Source: Charina bottae (taxonomy: Eukaryota; Chordata; Lepidosauria; Squamata; Charinaidae). Taken from it: DNA of 64,000 bases. Positions 55,597 through 64,000 of this stretch are shown here, in pieces. The stretch is from the NCBI GenBank assembly GCA_023362775.1, contig JALMGJ010000004.1, positions 56,293,298 through 56,357,297 on the forward strand, read 5' to 3'. Position numbers and translations under genes: made by a program. The notes beneath the pieces are model-generated. The model was given only the letters and a program-made list of their open reading frames with translations. It was not told where the DNA came from and ran no database searches. Numbering within the stretch: the stretch's first letter is position 1; each line of letters begins with the position of its first letter.

Positions 55597-58183
55597 TTAC
55601 CATACAATACATACATACAATTCTTTAAAATACTTCCGGTTTTTTTCTTTCTTTTGCCATATAAATTTTGTTATTTCCCTTTGCCAATTCATAAAAATTT
55701 GATCTTTTATCATGATTAGAATTGTTTGAAACAAATATAAAAACTTTGGTAATACATTCATTTTTATTGTAGCTATCCTTCCTAATAGTGATAATTGTAA
55801 GTTTACCCATTTCTCAAGATCTTTTTTAATTTCCTTCCACAGACTGTCATACTTGTTCTTATATAAATCTAAATTATTATTTGTTAATTGTATTCCTAGA
55901 TATTTTAATTTTTTAACATTTTGAAATCCTATTAGTTGTTCTAGTTTAGTTATCTCTTCTTTTGTCATATTTAAATTAATCATTTTAGTTTTCTGTTTAT
56001 TTATTTTGAACCCTGATAAATCCCCGTATTCTTGTAGCTTAGAAATTAGTTTATTTATTGAATTCTTTGGATTTTGTATTGTTATTATCAGATCGTCTGC
56101 GAAAGCCTTTAATTTGTAGTTTTCCTGCTTTATCTTAACCCCTTCTAAATTTTGATCTTTTCTAATTTCTTCTAATAATACTTCTAACACCAAAATAAAT
56201 AATAAAGGAGAAATAGGACAGCCTTGTCTAGTACCTTTCGATATATTGCATTCCTGGGTTTCTTCATCATTTACTATTATTCTTGCTTTCTGAATCTTAT
56301 ATATTGCTTTAATTGCATTTATAAATTTTTCACCAAAATTTCTATTTTCCAATACTTTATACATAAATTCCCAATTGACGTTGTCAAAGGCTTTTTCTGC
56401 ATCCAAAAATAATAGCATTATTGGCTTTTCATTGTGTACATTTGCATATTCTATTAAATCAATTACATTTCTTATATTATCTTTTATTTGTCTATTTGGT
56501 AAAAATCTATTTTGGTCCTGATTTATTTTCTGTAAAAAAAAATTTAGTCTTTCAGCAAGGATAATAGCAAATATTTTATAATCATTATTTAACAAGGAAA
56601 TTGGTCTATAGTTTTTGCATTCTGTTGGGTCTTGATTTTCTTTTGGGATTAATACTATATTAGCCTCTCTCCATGATTGTGGTATTTTTGATCTCTGTAA
56701 TATTGAGTTGAACAGTGTTTTTAATGGATTAAGCAGATGTTCTTGAATTTTTTTATAATATTCTGCTGTAAAATCATCAGTTCCAGGTGTTTTGCTTGTT
56801 TTCAATCTTTTAATTGCATCTTTAATTTCTTGAGTTGTAATACTATTATTTGTAAAGTCCTTATCCTCTTCTGTTAATTTTTCTAAGTTGCATTTTTTAA
56901 TATATTCATCCATTTTATTTGTTGGTATTTGTTGTTTTTGATATAGTTTAGTATAGTAATCAAAAAAAAGCTCCCTTAATATCTTCATTGTTTATTAGTT
57001 CCTTATTCTTATCTCTAATTTTGGTAATAATTATTTTTCTTTTTCTTTTCTTAATTTATACACTAGCCATTTTCCTGGTTTGTTTGCATGTTCGAAATTT
57101 CTTTGTTTAATAAATTTTAACTTTTTGTCTAGTTCTTCTGTTAATTCTATCTTAACCTGGAGTTGCAATAATTTTATTTGATTTATTATTTCCTCCTTAT
57201 CTTTTTTTTCCTATTGTTCTTTTGCAATTCTAATTCTTTTTCTTTTATCTGCTCCATTATTGTTTCCATTTTTTTAATCTTTTTTTATAGTTATTAATAA
57301 ATATCAGTTGTCCTCTCATATATGCTTTGCTTGCCTCCCATACTGTTTCTATTTTTACTTCATTATCAATATTCCAAATTAAAAATTCTTGTAATTTTTT
57401 CCCTAATTCATCTACTTTTTTTATCTTTTAGGATATTTTCATTCATTCGCCATCTATATTTTTTTGTATTTATACTTAAAGTCATTTGAACGGGGCTGTG
57501 GTCTGAAAGTGTTTTTGATAGAATTTATATATCTTTAATTTTATTTTCTAAATTTTTTGATACCCAAATCATATCAATTCTAGAAAACGAATTAAATCTA
57601 TTGGAATAATAAGTGTATTCTTTTTTATTTCCTTTAATGTGTCTCCATACGTCTACCAGCATTAAATTCTTTGCCATATTGAAAAATTCTTTTGGTAATT
57701 TTCCTTGGTTTTATTGATATGGTTTTCCGATTTTCTATCTATTTCAGGTTCCACAACCCCATTCAAATCGCCCATCAGTATCCAATTATTATTCATATTT
57801 TCTGAGATGACATCTGATCGTTCTTTAAAAAAACTCTTCTGATTACTATTTGGGGCATAGACTCCAATTATCAATATTTTCGTATTTTGACTTTCTATTT
57901 CGACAATTATAAATCTTCCTTCCTGATCCTTTACTATTAATTTAGGTTTAAGCGAGGGCTTAACATATATTACAATCCCATTTTTTTTCTTTTCATTTGC
58001 TGTTATGAATGGTGATCCCAATTTTCTATTATCCAAGTATTTTATATCTTTCTTTTTAATGTGTGTCTCTTGAAGACAAACAATGTCTAATTCTAATTTT
58101 TTTAGGAGTTGAAATGTTCTATATCTTTTAACTGGGGAGTTGAGACCATTAACATTCCATGTTAAATTATTTAGTTTACTCAT
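55597..58183 (-). pseudogene. L1 ORF2: endonuclease and RT, C-terminus deleted
   Basis: ORF2 starts with MSKLNNLTWNVNGLNSPVKR at 58183, 30-60 bases after ORF1, the usual L1 layout. The APE endonuclease shows WNVNGL, CLQETH (catalytic Glu), GVYAPNSNQKSFF, LMGDLNGVV and, after frameshifts at 57660, LSDHSPVQM near 57500. The region 56990-57480 is broken in several frames. RT is open from 56988 to 55597: TPGTDDFTAEYYK, NYRPISLLNNDYKI, PNRQIKDNI, LFLDAEKAFDNVNW (catalytic Asp), GTRQGCPISPLLF and KAFADDLI (catalytic pair, about 56094-56113). After IWQKKEKNRKYFKE the protein ends, so the roughly 300 residues that usually follow, including the Cys-rich end, are missing. Confidence 0.85.
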
Positions 58184-58240
58184 TTTCTATATTTGTTTCA
58201 AATTAACCTTTTTTCCACCCTTTATATTCTTTTAACTCTA

Positions 58241-59039
58241 CTCCTGTTCTTTTCCTAGTTCTTTCTTATTTTCCAGTTCTTTTTCCAATTTTTTATGAAA
58301 TTCCTTTGCTTTAAATATAGAGTTTAGTCTGTATCTTTGTCCTTTATACATTAAATTTAATCCTTCAATATTTTCCCATCTAAAGTTTATTTCATTTTTC
58401 TTCAATGTATCTGTAAGGAATTTGTATTCTTTTCTTTTTTTTAGTTTTTTCCTGGGATCTCTTTAAAGATAGTGATTACATCACCTTCAATCTCAATTTT
58501 TGTATTAAATGCTGCTTGTATTACCAAATCCCTATATATATTTTTTGGAAAATTCTACCAATATATCTCTTGGTTTTTTATTAATCTTTGCATACTTCGA
58601 ATTTACTCTATATATTTTTTTCAATTTCTTCATCTATTTTCTCCTCCTCCCAATCAACCAAATATGCAATCATTTGTATTAACAGTCCTTTAATATTTTC
58701 CTCTTTGTCCTCTGCCACCCCTCTTATCCTTATATACAGTAATGTTCTTTTTCCTTCAATTCTAGTAGAGCTATACGTTCTTCTTCTTCTTCTCTTCTTT
58801 CTTCACAGATGTCAGCTTGTTTTTTAACTTCTTGTATCTCATTCTTTAGACCTTTTTTCTATTATAACCAGCTTCTGGTCCAGTCTTTTTTCTAATCCTT
58901 CTAGTTTTTCTTCTAGTACTTTTTTCACTGTCTGTGTTATAGTCTCTGTAGTTTTTGCTGTAAATTCATCAAATAATGCTTTTAGACCTTCACCTTCTGA
59001 TGTGTCTGATCCTTTTCTTAATAGGCGTTTTGTAGTCAT
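58241..59039 (-). pseudogene. L1 ORF1 (coiled coil plus RRM-type domain), two frameshifts
   Basis: Starts MTTKRLLRKGSDTSEGEGLK at 59039. Residues 20-65 form a heptad-like coiled coil (VKKVLEEKLEGLEKRLDQKL). An A-run near 58850 shifts the frame; in the next frame the coiled coil continues (EIQEVKKQADICEERREEEE). After a second shift near 58735 the RNA-binding part reads LRIRGVAEDKEENIKGLLIQ and IYRVNSKYAKINKKPRDILV, which matches the L1 ORF1 RRM. It ends near 58241. ORF1 proteins form trimers and bind L1 RNA. Confidence 0.75.
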
Positions 59040-59714
59040 GATTGTCTTTTCAGAAAACTTCTACTTATTACTTACACTTTTCCAACACAAAAGCTATACT
59101 CTATTATATCTACAGTGCTTTATAGTCTATATTGTTCACAATAATATTTTTATCTTAATTCTAAAACATACAAATACACAAAAGATATTTTACTATATTT
59201 TACCATACTTATAAATGTTCTATATATTTCTAATCTAGTATTTCCAAAGTATTATTATGTTGTGTTCAAAATGGCCACATTTACTAATTAAATAATTGAG
59301 TCCCAATTTTATTGAGAAGTAGTTCAATCTTTACAAAGTCTTATATTTATTCTTCATTAAGGAATTTAAGCTTCTTTTAACTTTAGTTGTTCGCTATAGT
59401 TTGTGGCAAAGATAGCAACCTCCGTCAGACTATTTGTCCAACTTTGCCCATTGGTTTAGTTTTCTTCTTTCTTGCCACTCGGTATCACGAGCCTCCATAA
59501 AACTCCGACAAGGACGCACATCAAGACAAATTCAAAACGACAAAAACGTACACTTGCCCGACTCGTTCTCCTTCGTGGCAGCAGAAATTCTTTTCAGAGA
59601 GGTTTTCCTCCACCCTTCTGACCAATCTCGCCTTTCTTTTTCTTTGGCGAAATCGTCTCCCAACAGTTGCGGTTTTTCTCTATCAGTGGAGCTCGTCTTT
59701 TCCGCGTCTGGTCT

Positions 59715-59723
59715 CCATCTTGG
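59715..59723 (-). promoter_or_regulatory. YY1-like box at L1 5' end
   Basis: On the minus strand GAGCCAAGATGGAGACC lies about 20 bases from the L1 5' end, the position of the YY1 site in human L1. Confidence 0.4.
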
Positions 59724-59747
59724 CTCACCCGGAAGTCCCTCCTCTTG

Positions 59748-59814
59748 TTATTTTAATTGAATTGTAAACTGCCCAGAGTCACTTCCCAGATGGGTGGTGC
59801 AGAAATGTGAGGAA

Positions 59815-59849
<35 letters not shown>

Positions 59850-59850
59850 A
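59748..59850 (+). mobile_element. L2 3' end (copy d, right part)
   Basis: TTGTAAACTGCCCAGAGTCA ... CAGATGGGTGGTGCAG and (AAAT)n: the L2 3' box missing from copy d at 55124. Confidence 0.75.
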
Positions 59851-60005
59851 ATCAATGCTTTTATCTGCTGGAATTAATTTTCTATTTTAATAGGATTTTC
59901 AATATTTCACCATTTATTATTACCTTTTAAATAAAGTTAGGAGTTTCAGACATTCACATCTGAGGTATACATAGAACATTATTCTTAACATAATAAAATA
60001 ATATA
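59851..60005. other. Short intergenic stretch
   Basis: AT-rich, nothing seen. Confidence 0.4.
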
Positions 60006-61615
60006 TCTAATTGAATTATCCATTCAGTCGTATCCGACCCTTGGCAATTCCATAAGCCAGCTCTCTCCATGATTTCCGATCTTGTACAGCTTCTTTCAGT
60101 TGCTTTAAATTTTGGCCTGTGTCTGCTTTGATTACATCCAACCAGCGTGTTCTTTGGCATCCTCGTCATCTTTTGCCACTGACCGTTCCAAGCATAACGT
60201 CTTTCTCCAACGATGTTGATCTCATGACATGACCGAAGTAACTAAGTCTAAGTTTTGTTATTTTTCCTTCTAGTGACATGTCCAATTTTATGCACTTCAA
60301 CACTTCTTTATTCGTTATCTTTGCAGTCCAAGAGATTCGCAAGGCCTCCTCCAACACCATAGTTCAACAGAGTCAATTTTACTTCTATCCAACTTTTTCA
60401 TCATCCAACTTTCACAGCGATAAGTAGTTATGGGGAACACAAGAGCGTGGACTAGTCTACACTTAGTCAAGCTGACATCCTTACTTTTCCAAATTTGATT
60501 CATACTCATCATTGTTGTACGACCTAGCATGATTCGGTGTTTAATTTCTTGGCTACATTTGCCATTTTGATTGACCACTGATCCTAAGAAGGTGAATTCT
60601 TCCACACATTCCACCTCATCTCCATCAATTACTATGTTGAATGGATGTTTCCATTCTTTGCAGTTGTCATGAGTTTGGTCTTTTTGATATTCAAAAAGAG
60701 GCCAAATTTCTTGCTTTCTTCTTTGAGTCTCATGATTAGGTGCTTTAGGCCTTCCTGGGATTCTGAGATGAGGGTTGTATCATCCGTGTATTAGATAATA
60801 AGATTATTGATGTTTCTTCCACCAATTTTTACCCCAATTTCTGATTCGTCTAGCTCCAGTTTCCTGATGATCACTTCAGCATACAAGTTGAATAAGAAAG
60901 GTGACAGAAAGCAACCTTCTTGCACACCTTTCTCGATCTTGAACCAATCAGTGTCACCATATTGAGTTCGTACAGTGGCTTCCTGATTTACATACAGTGA
61001 TTTCATCAACTTCACTAAATATAGTGGCACCCCAAGGTCTGCTAGGGCTCTCCATAGATTGTCATGGTCAACACAATCAAAAGCTTTCCTGTAGTCGATG
61101 AAACACATATAAATATTCTTTTGATATTCACAACATTTTTCCATTATCCATCAAACATTTGCAATGTGATCACAGGTGCCACATTCCCGTCAGAAACCAG
61201 CTTGGACATCTGGCAGTTCCCTTTTGATGATTGGAGCCTGGCGCTGTTGTATGATTTTCAGTAGAATCTTGCTAGCATGAGATATGAGAGCAACAGTGCG
61301 GTAGTTAGAACACTCCTTTGAATCCCCCCTTTTTAGCAATGGAATAACCACTGATTGTTTCCAGTTATGTGGCCATGTGTTGGTTTCCCAAATTTTCTGG
61401 CACAAAGCTCTGATAATTGCATTTGGTACTGGCCTTAACAATTCAGCAGGGATGTTGTCAACTCCTGTGGCCTTGTTATTTTGCAGTTGGTTCATTGCCC
61501 ACTTGACTTCTTCATCAAGGGTGGCTGGTTCTAGTTCTGTTTCCATATTCTCCTCTCTTTGATGTTGCTCCTCTGTACTAGTAGCATACAGCTCTTCCAC
61601 ATGCCATCTATTCAT
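60006..61615 (-). pseudogene. RTE ORF2: RT and C-terminus, stops and indels
   Basis: From 61615: LDEEVKWAMNQLQNNKATGV and DNIPAELL (pre-RT), WKQSVVIPLLKRGDSKECSN, YRTVALISHASKILLKII, LPDVQAGF, then a shift. From 61144: CFIDYRKAFDCVDHDNL (catalytic Asp), EEGCFLSPFLFNLYAE-like block (here QEGCFLSPFLF), KIGGRNINNLII, a stop TAA at 60791-60793, and directly after it YTDDTTL in place of YADDTTL. Later frames give FTFLGSVVNQNGKCSQEI, RCESWMMKKLDRSKIDSVEL, LSYFGHVMRS and, at the end, a segment like 'SDTTEW'. At least three frame disruptions. Non-functional. Confidence 0.8.
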
Positions 61616-61622
61616 GACACCT
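60006..61622 (-). mobile_element. 5'-truncated RTE LINE
   Basis: Minus-strand RTE related to BovB but of a different subfamily. It runs from the pre-RT region at about 61615 to a 3' end with GGGTCGGATACGACTGAATG (about 60020-60039, reversed), the RTE-type terminus. The endonuclease is missing. The 5' side ends next to a TTAGCGCTTACTTA sequence that recurs at 61949-61962. Confidence 0.85.
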
Positions 61623-61625
61623 TAC

Positions 61626-61639
61626 TTAGCGCTTACTTA
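61626..61639. repeat. Direct repeat TTAGCGCTTACTTA flanking hAT copy C
   Basis: Occurs here and exactly at 61949-61962. It is longer than a hAT TSD, so it may be a pre-existing repeat or a composite of duplication and slippage. Confidence 0.6.
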
Positions 61640-61645
61640 TTTATT

Positions 61646-61946
61646 TAGGGCTTTCCAAAGTGCCGCCGCTGGCGACACACCAGCGGCGGCGGCGTGCGCG
61701 TGCACGGCGGCGGTGCGGGGTGTGTGCGGTGGCGCGCACGCGCACGGCGGCAGCACAGGGGGGCATGCAGCGGTGCGCGCATGCACGGCGGCGGCAGCCT
61801 CCGCTAAAACGCGGAAGCACTGATCCCGCGCCGCTGCCGCTGCCGCCGTGCACGTGCACGCCGCCGCTTCCGGGTGGTGTGGCGACACACCACGCTGTGT
61901 GTGGCGACACACTTTTGTGTCACAACACACAGTTTGGAAAGCTCTG
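61646..61946 (-). mobile_element. CpG-rich non-autonomous hAT (copy C)
   Basis: About 300 bp. Left end TAGGGCTTTCCAAAGTG (C to T at the first base) and right end (reversed) CAGAGCTTTCCAAACTG. The CGG-rich side is left, so it is inverted relative to copy A. An exact 8-bp TSD is not clear; a 14-bp direct repeat lies near both ends. No coding capacity. Confidence 0.75.
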
Positions 61947-61948
61947 AT

Positions 61949-61962
61949 TTAGCGCTTACTTA
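61949..61962. repeat. Direct repeat TTAGCGCTTACTTA, right copy
   Basis: Exact copy of 61626-61639. Confidence 0.6.
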
Positions 61963-61995
61963 GTGAATCAGTATATTTGATAATAGAGTGCATTC

Positions 61996-62003
61996 TGCTA
62001 GAG
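61996..62003. repeat. Left 8-bp TSD of hAT MITE copy D
   Basis: TGCTAGAG, repeated at 62309-62316. Confidence 0.85.
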
Positions 62004-62308
62004 CATAGCTTTCCAAACTGTGTGTCACGACACTTTAGTGTGTCGCAACACACAGCTTAGTGTGTCGCAAAGCGGCAGCGGGAGGGTGTGTAGTGGCACG
62101 CGCAGTGGTGGTGTGCATGGCGGCAGTGGTGGCGGTGTGCATGGCGGTAGCAGCGCACCATCAGCGCTTCCGTGTTTTAGCGAGGCCGCCGCCGCTGCAC
62201 ACATACCCCGCACTGCCACCATGCACACCCCCGCCCCCGCGTGCACCCCGCGCCGCTGCCGCTGCCGCCATTGGTGTGTCGCCAATGGCGGCAGTTTGGA
62301 AAGCACTG
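62004..62308 (+). mobile_element. CpG-rich non-autonomous hAT (copy D)
   Basis: 305 bp. Ends CATAGCTTTCCAAACTG and (right end reversed) CAGTGCTTTCCAAACTG, exact TGCTAGAG TSD. Same orientation as copy A. Only 57 bp from the oppositely oriented copy C. Confidence 0.85.
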
Positions 62309-62316
62309 TGCTAGAG
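62309..62316. repeat. Right 8-bp TSD of hAT MITE copy D
   Basis: Exact copy of TGCTAGAG at 61996-62003. Confidence 0.85.
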
Positions 62317-62565
62317 TATGACACCTAGAATCATATTTTGTACCTCTGTTACCTAAGCAATCCAGAAAGATATACAGATTCAATTTAAATCTGAAATGAA
62401 TCATTTTGAAATACTTTTCTACAGAGGTTTGCATGTTATCTTAAATAAAAACACTCCTATTTACCTTCTGAATTTATTTAAGAATCATTTTGCTATGGAC
62501 TTAATTAAATCAGTTATTGTTCACCATACAATATTTAAGGTCATTTGGATTTACTTCCTACTAGA
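62317..62565. other. Intergenic, nothing recognised
   Basis: AT-rich. It would be intronic if the exon pair downstream is real. Confidence 0.3.
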
Positions 62566-62822
62566 TATCAACAATAAATACTGTAGGGAGGGTTCCAAGA
62601 CTAGAACATTCAGTCACCTGCGGTCATCCAATCCCCAAGAAGGTAATTCTGGGATTTAGTAAAATGTTACTAAAAATTGCTAAAGTATTATTGCAGTCGT
62701 GGGTATCTTTTAGTAAATCATCAAGATAAACTGTGTATTAATTTATTTATTATATTTTAGCAGCCAGCAACAGTTGCAAGAACAAATTCCTGAAAATGCC
62801 TAATATGGAGCAGACTGAGTAG
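62566..62822 (+). CDS. Speculative pair of terminal exons
   Basis: Exon A 62566-62642: preceded by TTTACTTCCTACTAG, open reading INNKYCREGSKTRTFSHLRS..., donor AAG|GTAATT. Exon B from 62761: preceded by TTTATTATATTTTAG, reading AASNSCKNKFLKMPNMEQTE and a TAG at 62820-62822. The split codon (G + CA) keeps one frame across the 118-bp putative intron. Exon A could also start at the later AG before 62587. The protein is not recognised, and short AT-rich introns of this kind arise by chance. Low confidence. Confidence 0.2.
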
Positions 62823-63870
62823 GTATCTGTCCCTTTGAGAATCTAACTTTTCAAACATTATCACAATGTTTCAGACTTACTTAAATTATTCTGTCAAAAT
62901 CTACAAGTTCTCTGAAACAAGGAGGGTAAGAAATATGCCTTCAATGTATCATCTTTTGAATCAAATTCCCTGAGTTGAAAATGCATTCTTTATATCTGTA
63001 CTTACCTGGAAAACTATAAAAGTCAGATCTGAATTGCGGATCTCTTCAATCTCAAATCCTAATCTAGGAAAATAAAACAGAGGGTTTTTTTTTCCTCCAA
63101 CTAAGAAAAGTACTGTATAGCCACAAATTCAATTGTCACATCTTTCCTAGAAGTATTAGCCTACTATAGAGCTCCTGAGAGAATCATTTCACTTTTTCTT
63201 TTGCTACTTATTTCTCTATCTTACTTATCTTGCCTCAAAAAGTTTGGAACTTTATACTGATCAATCCCAATAGTATGCCATATCAGTCATGCCTGTTCTA
63301 CGTGTTTAGATGAAGGTGATACAGGCTGGACTCTGTCCACATTGGCTGCAGGGAATTTGGAAAAACCATACAGCTAAGGATCCTCTCTCGCTCCAGGCTT
63401 AAGTTAAACAGGTAATTATTCCTTGTAAGAAAATCAAGGAGACATTCTGGTTATCATGAGAATAAGTTGAAGGCTACAGCTATTATATCTGGGTCATAAA
63501 ACTCCAGATCACCACAAGATGGCAGCAAAGAGTTTGGTGCCTTCTAGTGGTTGTGTGATATTTTTCAGCCCAGATACGGGTATCCCTAGTGGGAGGTGTA
63601 CTTCACAGCTATCAAATCACAGCACCCTTATATGATTTTGACATCTTTGAAATAAAATAATAAAAAATCTCAATAATACAATGAACATTTTTAAGAGAAT
63701 TGCTATATAAAAATTATATTGGGTTCCTTGATATCATTTTCTACATTTCATATCAGTAATGGACAGACTTCAGTTTGCATGATGTTGTCTCTCACTCTCT
63801 TTACTAGAATCCAAGGGTCCCCAACTGTATCCAGATATCCCCAAAACTATTTTATAGGGTAGAACTAGAT
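62823..63870. other. Intergenic, nothing recognised
   Basis: AT-rich. AATAAA occurs near 63070 but nothing ties it to a transcript. No repeat boundaries recognised. Confidence 0.35.
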
Positions 63871-63874
63871 GCTG

Positions 63875-64000
63875 CTCCAGCAAAGGAGATTGTTACCTTG
63901 TCGTGGTGCTGGAGCTTGAGCACCTCATTGATGCCATGAGCTAAACTGTGAAGGGACACCCAAGACGAGAAGGTCATGGCAGATAGGTCAGACTAAATAC
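63875..64000 (+). mobile_element. Probable RTE LINE 5' end, running off the window
   Basis: GTTACCTTGTCGTGGTGCTG (about 63891-63910), GAGCACCTCATTGATGCCA and AAGGTCATGGCAGATAGG follow the order of the conserved 5' region of RTE/BovB-type elements, in which a CCTTGTCGTGGT box is widespread. Neither RTE inside the window keeps this part, so comparison is from memory of the family only. Confidence 0.5.

Larger units (their letters stand above)
55125..59741 (-). mobile_element. L1 LINE inserted into L2 3' UTR
   Basis: Minus strand, 4.6 kb. Poly(A) (as poly(T) at 55125-55133), a 3' UTR with a long purine tract (pyrimidine-rich on plus, about 55263-55460), ORF2, ORF1 and a 5' UTR ending near 59741. 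L2 3' UTR sequence on both sides shows the target. ORF2 lacks its C-terminal part and both ORFs have indels. The true TSD is obscured by AT-rich sequence. Confidence 0.85.

Noticed and set aside
63505..63525. Isolated CAAGATGGCAGC, a further YY1-like match
   Set aside because: Not at the end of any recognisable element; a 9-10 bp match is expected by chance.
1..64000. Endogenous retrovirus or other viral copies
   Set aside because: I saw no LTR pairs, primer-binding site, gag, protease or env motifs; all RT frames belong to LINE or PLE types.

Overview
This window looks like intergenic DNA from a squamate reptile (lizard or snake). I infer this from the repeat mix: L2-clade LINEs whose 3' ends read as a 'CCGCCCAGAGTC ... 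GGGCGGT' box plus (AAAT)n, BovB/RTE LINEs, tRNA-derived SINEs with BovB-like or L2-like tails, an L1 with ORF1 and ORF2, Penelope-like elements (PLEs) with a GIY-YIG domain, hAT and Tigger-type non-autonomous DNA transposons, and many (AAAT)n, (TATC)n and (CA)n arrays. No complete host gene is visible. The long open frames are retrotransposon reverse transcriptase (RT) or endonuclease (EN) fragments, all broken. One exon-like block (46356-46539, +) and a possible pair of terminal exons (62566-62642 and 62761-62822, +) are the only host-coding candidates; I do not recognise their products.

Layout. 1-8 kb: AT-rich unique DNA, a LINE C-terminal fragment (2.58-3.28 kb) and a PLE inverted-end unit with a 14-bp target-site duplication (TSD; 4.3-4.9 kb). 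8.4-10.8 kb: a 5'-truncated L2 (minus) with one frameshift. 10.9-15.6 kb: a SINE, a tiny PLE hairpin, an L2 3' end split by a BovB, an orphan LINE C-terminus with a C2H2 finger, a compound TG/TA/CA microsatellite and a SINE. 17.0-17.6 kb: a palindromic MITE and a SINE with an L2-like tail. 20.25-24.16 kb: a near full-length L2 (plus). 24.76-28.43 kb: a near full-length L2 (minus). 28.5-31.2 kb: a head-to-head PLE flanked by a 12-bp TSD, with a CpG-rich hAT MITE next to it. 31-42 kb: mostly unique DNA with hAT, PLE and Tigger-like pieces. 42-46 kb: a SINE, a second CpG-rich hAT and unique DNA. 46.7-48.7 kb: a 2-kb L1-type element without RT, with a 13-bp TSD. 52.6-59.85 kb: an L2 whose 3' UTR is split by a 4.6-kb L1. 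60.0-61.6 kb: an RTE. 61.6-62.3 kb: two more CpG-rich hAT copies. The far right edge holds what looks like an RTE 5' end running out of the window.

Relationships. The elements are parasitic and partly interdependent: SINEs carry LINE-like tails, MITEs would need a hAT or Tigger transposase from elsewhere, and the RT-less L1 would need L1 ORF2. Nesting gives relative ages: L2 before BovB (12.8-14.6 kb), L2 before L1 (55.1-59.7 kb), PLE before hAT (28.5 kb). The signals most worth a second look are a hammerhead-like RNA motif repeated in five PLE pieces with a covarying stem, the head-to-head PLE joined at a 32-bp perfect palindrome, YY1-like boxes at the 5' ends of L2 and L1, the CpG-rich hAT family, and the RT-less L1-type element.
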